From the NCBI GenBank assembly GCA_030611815.1, contig JAUWPC010000206.1:1-6336 (forward strand): a stretch of 6,336 bases of DNA, read 5' to 3'. The notes under the pieces were generated by a model. It saw only the letters and a program-made list of their open reading frames with translations. It searched no databases and was not told the origin of the DNA. The position numbers and the translations under genes are program-made. This document shows, one piece after another, positions 1 to 6,318 of this stretch. How positions within the stretch are numbered: the stretch's first letter is position 1; every line of letters starts with the position of its first letter. This DNA is from Desulfobacteraceae bacterium. Its GTDB lineage: Bacteria > Desulfobacterota > DSM-4660 > Desulfatiglandales > Desulfatiglandaceae.

Positions 1-1604
1 GCCACATCCGTTTCGACAAGCGACAGTTCCCGCTTTAAGGGGTCTCCGTAACCGCCTCCACCGGCAGCATCCATGGTAACCACATCCCCTGGCCCGAATT
101 GGGTCAATCCATAAGGATTGCCGTCCTTGTCGTTAATCAGAAACTGCGCTTTGGCGCCATCTTTACCGCCAAACAGGCCCTCAGGAGGATAGCGATATCT
201 TCCCGACTGTATCCCCAAATTAACAGGAGGGGTCGGTGCATACTCGTCGTCAGGCACCCTGAAAACAACTCTTCTCCCCAAGCCGCCCATCTTCTCTCCA
301 GGTCCTCCTGAATCTGTTAAGAACTCTCTTTTCTCTATGATAAGGGGTGTGTCGCTCTCAAATATTTCCACAGGCGTGTTGGCGCCGTTGGCAGGGAATA
401 TGTAATCGTAATAGCCGTCATTGCGGGCGCTTGCGCCCATGCCGCCCCCCCGTATGATGACAGCGTGCCAGGGAGTCGCGTCATGCCGCTTGCCATAGAA
501 CACATTCATTGTAGCGGGGGTCCCGCCGCTTCCCGCGATGACCCGATCCGGCAGGACCTTGGCCATGGCCCTGTAAATGATTTCCGTCAGGAAATGTCCG
601 ACCTGCATTCTTGCTGCCACGGCTGCGGGAAACCTGCAGTTGACGACGCTCCCCTCGGGGGCGGTCATGGCGATCGGTTCCGCACACCCGTCGTTGTTGG
701 GTATGTCCGGATCAAACATGCTCTTCATGGCCATGAACACGTAGGCATAGGTGAAATTATAAACCACGTTGCCCCCCCACTCCACCTGGGGCGAAGAACC
801 TGCAAGGTCAACCGTTATCCCGTTTCCCTCCACGTTAACCGCCACCTTGATGACTATGTCATTCTTGCCCTCCATCTGTTCCACAATCCCTTCTGCCTCA
901 TAAAGCCCGTCCGGCACCTTTTCAATGGCATTCCGCATACTCCTCTCTGTACGGCTGATAATCTCCTCTGCCAGGTCGTCCAGACCATCTAACTGGTATT
1001 CGTCAAGCATCTCGCAGATCTTATCGGCGCACACATGATTGGCCGCGATCTGTGAACGGATGTCGCCCGTTACTTCCTCCGGGGTACGTACGTTCCATTG
1101 GATCATATCGATGACGGCCTGATTGAGCACGCCGCCCTCCTCAAGCTTGACCAAGGGGATAAAGAGGCCATCTTCAAACACGTCGTGGTTGTCAGAGGAT
1201 ACCCGGCCCCCGATATCTGAGTGGTGGAATACACAGGCGGTCCAACCGATCAATTTATCTTTGTGGAAGATGGGACTCATAACACAAACATCGTTTAAGT
1301 GCCCGGCCAAGGCCCAGGGGTCATTGGTGATATACACATCGCCCGGCCCGAAGCTGTCTGCAGGGAGTTTCTTGACGAGATTCTTGATCCCTAATGCCAT
1401 GGCCCCGGACTGGCCCGGCGTGGCAAAGGACCCTTGTGCCAGTTCTCTTCCCTTCCGGTCTGTAAACATACAGGTGTAATCATGGGCGTCCCTGAGCAGG
1501 CTCGAGAAAGCTGTACGGGCGACTGTGCTATCCGCTTCGTCCACAATGGAAATCAATCTGCGCCACAGTATTTCTAATGTGATGGGATCAAATTTCTGTC
1601 CCAT
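1..1604 (-). CDS. Hydantoinase B/oxoprolinase family protein (HyuB-type subunit), 3' end cut off by the window edge
   Basis: This is the HyuB-type subunit of an ATP-dependent cyclic-amide hydrolase or a related carboxylase, expected to be cytoplasmic and paired with the HyuA just upstream. I translated it by hand: 534 full codons are open from ATG at 1604 to base 1, with no stop. Family signatures in order are GDVYITNDPW (residues 88-97) followed by GHLNDV (101-106), HHSDIGG (127-133), the SGGPGEKMGGLG block (432-443) and GGGGYGDP (515-522). The Asp and His residues of the first two blocks (D95, H102, D105, H127, H128, D130) are candidates for the metal site known in this fold from acetone carboxylase. 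The glycine-rich block normally lies near the C-terminus, so only a few dozen residues are probably missing. A total near 560-590 would fit hydantoinase B better than the longer acetone carboxylase subunit. The start is supported by AAGGAGGT six bases upstream. Family is confident; substrate is unknown. Confidence 0.95.
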   Translation of the reverse strand, partial: MGQKFDPITLEILWRRLISIVDEADSTVARTAFSSLLRDAHDYTCMFTDRKGRELAQGSFATPGQSGAMALGIKNLVKKLPADSFGPGDVYITNDPWALAGHLNDVCVMSPIFHKDKLIGWTACVFHHSDIGGRVSSDNHDVFEDGLFIPLVKLEEGGVLNQAVIDMIQWNVRTPEEVTGDIRSQIAANHVCADKICEMLDEYQLDGLDDLAEEIISRTERSMRNAIEKVPDGLYEAEGIVEQMEGKNDIVIKVAVNVEGNGITVDLAGSSPQVEWGGNVVYNFTYAYVFMAMKSMFDPDIPNNDGCAEPIAMTAPEGSVVNCRFPAAVAARMQVGHFLTEIIYRAMAKVLPDRVIAGSGGTPATMNVFYGKRHDATPWHAVIIRGGGMGASARNDGYYDYIFPANGANTPVEIFESDTPLIIEKREFLTDSGGPGEKMGGLGRRVVFRVPDDEYAPTPPVNLGIQSGRYRYPPEGLFGGKDGAKAQFLINDKDGNPYGLTQFGPGDVVTMDAAGGGGYGDPLKRELSLVETDV

Positions 1605-1610
1605 TTTTTA

Positions 1611-1618
1611 ACCTCCTT
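1611..1618 (-). promoter_or_regulatory. Ribosome binding site of the HyuB gene
   Basis: The minus strand reads AAGGAGGT, a near-perfect Shine-Dalgarno sequence, six bases (TAAAAA) before the ATG at 1604. It fixes the HyuB start and lies just downstream of the octamer repeats, so the ribosome site itself is outside the repeat block. Confidence 0.85.
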
Positions 1619-1627
1619 GAATAGAAG

Positions 1628-1667
1628 AAATTCAGGAATTCAAGAATTGAGGAATTTAGGAATTAAA
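1628..1667. repeat. Degenerate 8-base tandem repeat, GAATTNAG type, five units
   Basis: Read on the plus strand, five consecutive 8-base units follow one another: AAATTCAG, GAATTCAA, GAATTGAG, GAATTTAG and GAATTAAA. The core GAATT is kept in four units and the last three bases vary. The block fills the HyuB-proximal half of the HyuA-HyuB spacer. It is the inverted counterpart of the repeat at 1675-1721. The function is not known. A diverged simple-sequence expansion is the plainest reading; a role in mRNA folding between the two cistrons is possible. Confidence 0.75.
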
Positions 1668-1696
1668 AAAAGAACATTCCTTCAATTCCTCAATTC
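1644..1696 (-). other. Potential hairpin in the HyuA-HyuB spacer formed by opposed octamer repeats
   Basis: GAATTGAGGAATT at 1644-1656 is perfectly complementary to AATTCCTCAATTC at 1684-1696, giving a 13-base-pair stem. A second register pairs 1653-1664 with 1692-1703 over 12 bases, so several folds compete. In the minus-strand transcript a run of seven U lies in the loop and not after the stem, so this is not a standard intrinsic terminator. It could instead slow decay, mark an mRNA processing site or weaken HyuB expression relative to HyuA. The pairing is visible; any role is inference. Confidence 0.5.
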
Positions 1697-1721
1697 CTAA
1701 ATTTGCAATCCCTCAATTCCC
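1675..1721. repeat. Degenerate 8-base tandem repeat, CAATTCCT type, six units, running into the HyuA stop codon
   Basis: On the plus strand the units are CATTCCTT, CAATTCCT, CAATTCCT, AAATTTG (one base short), CAATCCCT and CAATTCCC. The unit CAATTCCT is the reverse complement of the AGGAATTG phase of the block at 1628-1667, so the spacer carries two opposed arrays of one motif. The last unit (1714-1721) covers the final two HyuA codons (Gly-Asn) and most of its TGA stop (1713-1715). The end of the coding sequence is therefore built from repeat sequence. Confidence 0.75.
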
Positions 1722-3809
1722 CAACTCAATCCACAAAAACCCATACTCATCCACAGAGACAGAGGCATCTTCTCCTACAATCACTGTGGATTCCCTTTCT
1801 TCGATAATGGCCGGACCCCGGAATTTCGCATCCGGAAAGAGCTTGTACCGGTCGTAAACCGTGTATGGGATGAAATCCTTGACAATCCCGGAATATGCCT
1901 TGCGTTGCCCCTTTACCGCATCATCGAGGGAGGTCCCTTTATCAGCGGGATCGATCTTAGGCAACTGCAAGAGTCGTTCGGGCAGGCTGGCCCTTATCTT
2001 GAAATTGATGAACTCCACAGGTGAATCAGGATATGTCCTGCCGTAGAGTCTTTTATAGGCCTCATCAAAGCGGTTTCTCACATCTTCCCTGTTTACATCG
2101 GCAAAACTGGTTTCCGGAATGGAAACGTTGGTCTCGGAACCCTGCCCCACAAAGCGGGCATCCACGGAACGCTCGAATCTGATATCTTCTGCTTCGCCCG
2201 ATTTCTGGAGGGTCTTTGCCCCTTCGATCTCCATCTCCTGATAGATCTTTTCGATTTCACTGAAATCCGCCTCTTTCAGGGCGACCTTATGACTTCTCAC
2301 CATATCGAATGCCCTGGGGGCGGTAAAGAAACCGAGGGCCGAACCCACGCCCGCATTGGGCGGAACCAGGAGCCTTGCCGCTCCCAATTTTTTGGCTAAC
2401 CCATAGGCATGCACCGGACCGGCCCCGCCAAAGGCCGCAACAGTCACGATCTTGGGGTTGCCGCCCTTTTCGGCGATGTGGGTTTTGGCTGCTCCAGCCA
2501 TTGTTTCGTTAATGAGGTCATGGATGCCCCAGATGGCCTGGATAAAGGAGACCCCTAAGGGCCGGGCGATCTTTTCTTCGATGCCGCGTCTGGCCGCCTC
2601 CCTGTCTAATTTCATCTCCCCGCCAAGAAAGTAGTTTTCATCGAGATAGCCCAGCAGCAGGTCTGCATCGGTTATACCCGGCTCAGTTCCCCCGCTACCG
2701 TAACATATAGGACCGGGATCAGCCCCTGAACTTTCCGGTCCGACCTGCAAAGTCCCCATCTTGCTCACCTTTGCTATACTTCCGCCACCGGCCCCGATCT
2801 CCATCAGGTCAACGACCGGCACCTGGATGGTCAGACCGCTCCCTTTCATGAACCTCTGGACCCGGCCCACTTCAAAGGTAGGGACAACCCCGGCCACCCC
2901 CTTCTGGATCAGGCACGACTTGGCCGTGGTACCGCCCATATCAAAACAGAACATCTCGGGGATATCGAACAGCTTCCCATAGTACTGACCGGAAATGACA
3001 GCGGCTGTGGGGCCTGACTCGATAATCCGGACAGGGAACTCGGCCGCTGTTTCAACCGATGTGATGCCGCCGCTGGACAGCATGATGAAGAGTTTTCCCT
3101 TAAAACCTATTGATTTCAATCTCAGTGAGAGTTTGGAGAGATAGCGTCCGGTCAGGGGTTTCACATAGGCATTGGTGGCGGTGGTGCTGGTCCTCTCATA
3201 TTCTCTGATCTGAGGCAGGACCTCGTAGGAGATTGAGACAAAGATTTCGGGGGCTTCTTCCTCTATTATCTCTTTGATTGTCAGTTCATGGGCAGGGTTT
3301 TCAAAAGAGTTGAGCAGACAGACGGCAATAGACTCCACGCCCATGTCGATGATCCTGCGCACCACGTCTCTCGCTTCTCCCCAATCTAAGGGTTTGATGA
3401 CAGTGCCGTCACTCCGAACCCTTTCATCCACCTCTAAACGAAATCGCCTGGGGATCAACGGTTCGGGGAATTCCGCAAATATGTCATATGGGGCATACCG
3501 GATTTCTCTCCCGAGTTCCAGGACATCCCTGAACCCTTTGGTGGTTATCAATCCGGTCTTGGCGCCCTTTCTTTCGATGATGGAATTGATGACTAAGGTG
3601 GTTCCGTGAATCACCTCATCTAAGTCCTGGACAAAACCGGGGGCCACCTCCTCTAATTGCCGTATCCCATGCTCTACGGCATCCGAGGGATCGCTCGGAG
3701 TGGTAAGGCATTTATTAATCTTCATCTCGCCCGTGCGGTCATTGAGCAGCACAAAGTCGGTAAAGGTGCCGCCAATGTCACAACCTAAGCGATAAAACCT
3801 GTCAGACAT
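1713..3809 (-). CDS. Hydantoinase/oxoprolinase family protein (HyuA-type, ATP-binding subunit)
   Basis: This 698-residue protein is the usual full length for a HyuA-type subunit, which binds ATP and activates the substrate for amide hydrolysis (N-methylhydantoin, 5-oxoproline or lactam) or, in relatives, ketone carboxylation. The N-terminal domain (about 7-185) opens with the ATPase phosphate loop DIGGTFTD (11-18) and has HGTT (68-71). The central ASKHA-fold domain (about 205-495) shows ERTSTTATNAYVKP (205-218), SSGG (245-248), ESGP (264-267), the second phosphate motif FDMGGTTAK (289-297), GAGGGSIA (339-346), the SGADPGPICYGSGG segment (361-374), TDADLLLGYL (380-389) and AAFGGAGPVH (458-467). 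The C-terminal domain (about 500-698) ends with the typical GPAIIEE...T.IV.ED segment from 665. No signal peptide or membrane segment is seen, so it is cytoplasmic. The start at 3809 has AAGGAG six bases upstream. No key motif is missing. The HyuB partner follows after 108 bases. The substrate cannot be told from the sequence, and a carboxylase role is not excluded. Confidence 0.96.
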   Translation of the reverse strand: MSDRFYRLGCDIGGTFTDFVLLNDRTGEMKINKCLTTPSDPSDAVEHGIRQLEEVAPGFVQDLDEVIHGTTLVINSIIERKGAKTGLITTKGFRDVLELGREIRYAPYDIFAEFPEPLIPRRFRLEVDERVRSDGTVIKPLDWGEARDVVRRIIDMGVESIAVCLLNSFENPAHELTIKEIIEEEAPEIFVSISYEVLPQIREYERTSTTATNAYVKPLTGRYLSKLSLRLKSIGFKGKLFIMLSSGGITSVETAAEFPVRIIESGPTAAVISGQYYGKLFDIPEMFCFDMGGTTAKSCLIQKGVAGVVPTFEVGRVQRFMKGSGLTIQVPVVDLMEIGAGGGSIAKVSKMGTLQVGPESSGADPGPICYGSGGTEPGITDADLLLGYLDENYFLGGEMKLDREAARRGIEEKIARPLGVSFIQAIWGIHDLINETMAGAAKTHIAEKGGNPKIVTVAAFGGAGPVHAYGLAKKLGAARLLVPPNAGVGSALGFFTAPRAFDMVRSHKVALKEADFSEIEKIYQEMEIEGAKTLQKSGEAEDIRFERSVDARFVGQGSETNVSIPETSFADVNREDVRNRFDEAYKRLYGRTYPDSPVEFINFKIRASLPERLLQLPKIDPADKGTSLDDAVKGQRKAYSGIVKDFIPYTVYDRYKLFPDAKFRGPAIIEERESTVIVGEDASVSVDEYGFLWIELGN

Positions 3810-3815
3810 TCATAT

Positions 3816-3821
3816 CTCCTT
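3816..3821 (-). promoter_or_regulatory. Ribosome binding site of the HyuA gene
   Basis: AAGGAG on the minus strand stands six bases (ATATGA) before the ATG at 3809 and fixes the start. Its first base is also the edge of the heptamer repeat array, so the repeats run directly up to the ribosome site. Confidence 0.8.
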
Positions 3822-3876
3822 GCTGGGCACTGGGTACTGGATACTGGATGCTGGATGCTGGATGCTGGATTCTGGG
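3821..3876. repeat. 7-base tandem repeat, eight units, consensus TRCTGGR
   Basis: On the plus strand eight units follow without a break: TGCTGGG, CACTGGG, TACTGGA twice, TGCTGGA three times, and TTCTGGG. A partial unit TACT follows at 3877-3880. The CTGG core is invariant; the first two bases and the last purine vary. On the transcribed (minus) strand this reads as repeated TCCAGCA. The array occupies half of the spacer between the molybdenum subunit gene and the HyuA gene. It is not self-complementary, so it should be unstructured in RNA. Its origin is probably slippage followed by divergence; no function can be assigned. Confidence 0.8.
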
Positions 3877-3885
3877 TACTCGTTT

Positions 3886-3920
3886 TTCTGACTTCTGACC
3901 TCTGACTACTGACCCCTGAT
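3886..3920. repeat. 7-base tandem repeat, five units, consensus NNCTGAC, touching the stop codon of the upstream gene
   Basis: On the plus strand the units are TTCTGAC, TTCTGAC, CTCTGAC, TACTGAC and CCCTGAT. The period and CTG core are the same as in the neighbouring array at 3821-3876, but the fifth core base is A and not G, so these are two sister arrays parted by a short T-rich stretch (3881-3885). The last unit touches the TAA stop (3920-3922) of the molybdenum subunit gene. Confidence 0.75.
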
Positions 3921-6304
3921 TACTTTTTCTCCTTAAGAGCAGTTAATATTTTCTCCGGAGTGATCGGCAGGTCTGTGATACGGACACCTATAGCGTCGTA
4001 CACCGCATTGGCGATGGCCGGGGCTGTGGGTACGAGGCCTGGTTCGCCCACACCCTTTGCTCCGTAGGGTCCGGCCTCATCTATCGGTTCAATGACAACC
4101 GGTTCAATCGGGACGACGTCCATGGCCGTAAGCATCTGGTAGTCGCGAAAACTGGGGTTCATAACCCTCCCATTACGCACCTTTATCTCCTCTGTCAGGG
4201 CATAGCCCACGCCTGTGTAGGCTGCGCCATAGATCTGGCCTAATAAAAGGGTTGGATTCATGGCCTTACCCACGTCGTGGGCTGAAACAAGTTTCAGGAT
4301 CTTAACCTCTCCAGTCTGTTCATCCACCTCCACCTCAACGCCACAGGTCCCAAAGGCATAGGTCATGGACAGGTTCCCCTTCATTTCCCAATTTAACATC
4401 TCAGTGGGTGGGTCATAAAACTCCTCGGCTATCACCACCTTGCTCTGTCCAATCCCCACGTGCAGGCCATTTTGCAAAATCTGCGTCAAAGGCAGCTTAA
4501 AGTAGGGATGATCAGGATCTTTCTTGGGAAAGATCATCCTGTCTCTGATATCCAGGTCCTCCGGGTTTGCTATCAATCCAAAATCCAGATCCGGCTCTAC
4601 GAACTCGGGGTCCTTTCTCTTTTTCCGCTTAAAGCCCCTCTTAATAATCTTGGGCATCTGCTCCACCGCCATCTCAAGGATCTGCCTTTTAGCCTTTGCA
4701 CAAGCCCCTATTGCCGCATTGCCCGCCATGAATGTATGCCGGCTGGCGTGGGTCCCTGCATCCCACAGGGCGAGCGCAGTATCCCCAAAAGTCAGGAAAA
4801 TATCCTCGGGTCTGACCCCCAACGCCTCTGCAACGATTTGAGAGATAACCGTTGGAGAACCCTGGCCCTGATCTGTTCCGCTTTCAATTACGTCCACGTG
4901 CCCATATTCATCAAGTTTGATCATCATACCGTGGCCGTCCGACTTAGTGACCCTGGCGCCACCGGCAACATGAATAAGGGAGGCCATGCCCACACCCCGA
5001 CCCTTCTGCTTCCCCTTTTTATCATCCCATTTGAGCTTTTCCTTTACTGCCGTTATACATTCCTCGAGGCCGCATGAGGTTATTTTCAACTTCATGGGAG
5101 TCTCGTCCCCGGGTCGATTACGATTGATCAGCCTGAATTCCGCCGGGTCAATACCCGCCTCTTCGGCCAGGGAATCCATTGAGGTTTCCACGGCAAAAGT
5201 GGCCTGGGGATTGCCGTATCCCCTCATGGCCTGGGCGTAGATATTATTGGTATAGACGCACGTGGCCTTAAAATAGACGTTGGGGACCCGATAGAGGGAA
5301 GACATCGGCATAATCATCACCGACGGGGTGGTGGCGCCCCAAGAGGTGTATGCACCGTTATCAAGAATCGCTTCGCAGTGTCTGAAGGTAAGCCTCCCTT
5401 CTTTGTCACATCCCTGCTCTATGGTAAACACGGCAGGCTGTCTTGGCGGTAATGCCTGAAATTCCTCCTCCCTGGTAAACAGAATTTTCACCGGTTTTCT
5501 GGTCTTGAGGGCGAGTTGGATAGCAATGAATTCATATATGTCTGTATCTAACTTTGTTCCGAAACTCCCTCCCACAACCGGGTTGACCACCCGGATTTTT
5601 TTTCCGTGAAGGCCGATTTGAGAAAAATACTCTGTAATCCTCCCGATGTGTCCAAAAATGACATTGGTCTGACTGTACAGCGTCAGATTGTTGTTCTGGT
5701 CAAACTCGGCAATACAGCCGCTCGTCCCCATGCAGCACTGGTTTACCCATGTGGTGCTTACAGTGTCCTTTGAGATGTAGGCCGAATCCTTGCGGGCCTG
5801 TTCGATATCCCCAACCTCAAATTTCCATGGCAATGGAAGGATGTTGCTCTTGAGGGGCCTCCCCCTTGCGTCTACCTCGTGGACAAGGGGCGATTCTTGC
5901 TTCATGGCTTCGAAAGGGTCAAACACAGCGGGTAGTTTCTCATATTCAACTTTGATAAGATCAACCGCTTCTTCCGCGATCTCCGGTCTGATGGCTGCAA
6001 CTGCCGCCACCTCGTCCTTGAACTGGCGGACCACATCTTTCTTGAGTACTGTTTGATCCTTCAGAAATCCGACCCTTGCGTCCGGAATATCCTGACCGGT
6101 CAGGACGGCCCTCACACCCTCAAGTTTTTCCGCCTTAGAAGTGTCTATATTCTTGATTTTTGCATGGGCATGTTTGCTGTAAAGTATTTTTCCATAAAGC
6201 ATCCCGGGGCGTTTCAGGTCATCAATATAAACTGCCTTGCCGGTCACCTTATCCGCTTCAATTGTTCTTGGAATGCTCTTTCCCACAAAGAGATGGTCAG
6301 GCAT
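3920..6304 (-). CDS. Xanthine dehydrogenase family protein, molybdopterin-binding (large) subunit
   Basis: This is the catalytic subunit of a molybdenum hydroxylase, which inserts oxygen from water at a carbon of a heterocycle or aldehyde and passes electrons through [2Fe-2S] and FAD subunits. Numbering from the ATG at 6316 (798 residues), the N-terminal aldehyde oxidase/xanthine dehydrogenase a/b-hammerhead domain spans about 22-133 (KVTGKAVYIDDL, then EIAEEAVDLIKVEYEKLPAV). The cofactor domain follows with GGSFGTK (249-255), MRGYGNPQ (364-371), the E..MDSLAEEAGIDPAEFR helix (377-395), DQGQGS (482-487), SRHTFMAGNAA (525-535), VEVDEQTGE (662-670), AHDVGKAMNP (679-688) and YGAKGVGEPG (751-760). 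E758 in the last motif fits the catalytic base of the family. L256 stands where bovine xanthine oxidase has Glu802, so a purine substrate is doubtful. The preferred start is the second ATG (6304, 794 residues) because GGAGG lies five bases before it; 6316 is the alternative. No FAD or iron-sulfur domain is present. A basic stretch (559-569) interrupts a variable region. Confidence 0.94.
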   Translation of the reverse strand: MPDHLFVGKSIPRTIEADKVTGKAVYIDDLKRPGMLYGKILYSKHAHAKIKNIDTSKAEKLEGVRAVLTGQDIPDARVGFLKDQTVLKKDVVRQFKDEVAAVAAIRPEIAEEAVDLIKVEYEKLPAVFDPFEAMKQESPLVHEVDARGRPLKSNILPLPWKFEVGDIEQARKDSAYISKDTVSTTWVNQCCMGTSGCIAEFDQNNNLTLYSQTNVIFGHIGRITEYFSQIGLHGKKIRVVNPVVGGSFGTKLDTDIYEFIAIQLALKTRKPVKILFTREEEFQALPPRQPAVFTIEQGCDKEGRLTFRHCEAILDNGAYTSWGATTPSVMIMPMSSLYRVPNVYFKATCVYTNNIYAQAMRGYGNPQATFAVETSMDSLAEEAGIDPAEFRLINRNRPGDETPMKLKITSCGLEECITAVKEKLKWDDKKGKQKGRGVGMASLIHVAGGARVTKSDGHGMMIKLDEYGHVDVIESGTDQGQGSPTVISQIVAEALGVRPEDIFLTFGDTALALWDAGTHASRHTFMAGNAAIGACAKAKRQILEMAVEQMPKIIKRGFKRKKRKDPEFVEPDLDFGLIANPEDLDIRDRMIFPKKDPDHPYFKLPLTQILQNGLHVGIGQSKVVIAEEFYDPPTEMLNWEMKGNLSMTYAFGTCGVEVEVDEQTGEVKILKLVSAHDVGKAMNPTLLLGQIYGAAYTGVGYALTEEIKVRNGRVMNPSFRDYQMLTAMDVVPIEPVVIEPIDEAGPYGAKGVGEPGLVPTAPAIANAVYDAIGVRITDLPITPEKILTALKEKK

Positions 6305-6309
6305 CTTTT

Positions 6310-6314
6310 CCTCC
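6310..6314 (-). promoter_or_regulatory. Ribosome binding site that favours the start at 6304 for the molybdenum subunit
   Basis: GGAGG on the minus strand is followed by AAAAG and then ATG at 6304. This site overlaps the first possible ATG (6316). That ATG has only a weaker GAGG about ten bases before it, so initiation at 6304 is more likely. The two choices differ by only four residues (MEEK). Confidence 0.6.
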
Positions 6315-6318
6315 ATTT

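Noticed and set aside
445..778. Two seven-C homopolymer runs (445-451 and 772-778) inside the HyuB gene as possible phase-variation switches
   Set aside because: Both encode Gly-Gly in glycine-rich parts of an intact frame, and there is no broken frame or other sign of switching.
465..992. Long plus-strand open frame of 175 codons
   Set aside because: It lies wholly over the HyuB gene, whose minus-strand translation carries all family motifs; it shows no recognisable domain and is a shadow.
1660..1696. Intrinsic terminator after HyuA
   Set aside because: The U run on the transcribed strand lies in the loop of the hairpin, and the stem is AT-rich; it lacks the GC-rich stem followed by U tract.
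1..3809. Acetone or acetophenone carboxylase operon as the main call
   Set aside because: The HyuB glycine-rich C-terminal block lies at about residue 515, pointing to a shorter hydantoinase B, and no small carboxylase subunit is visible. It remains possible because the downstream side is cut.
3821..3920. Heptamer arrays as a CRISPR or iteron array
   Set aside because: There are no spacers between units, the period is only 7 and the units are too short for CRISPR repeats. No replication gene or AT-rich origin is nearby.
4460..5077. Plus-strand open frame of 205 codons
   Set aside because: It is antisense to conserved cofactor-domain motifs of the molybdenum subunit, has no domain of its own and is a shadow frame.
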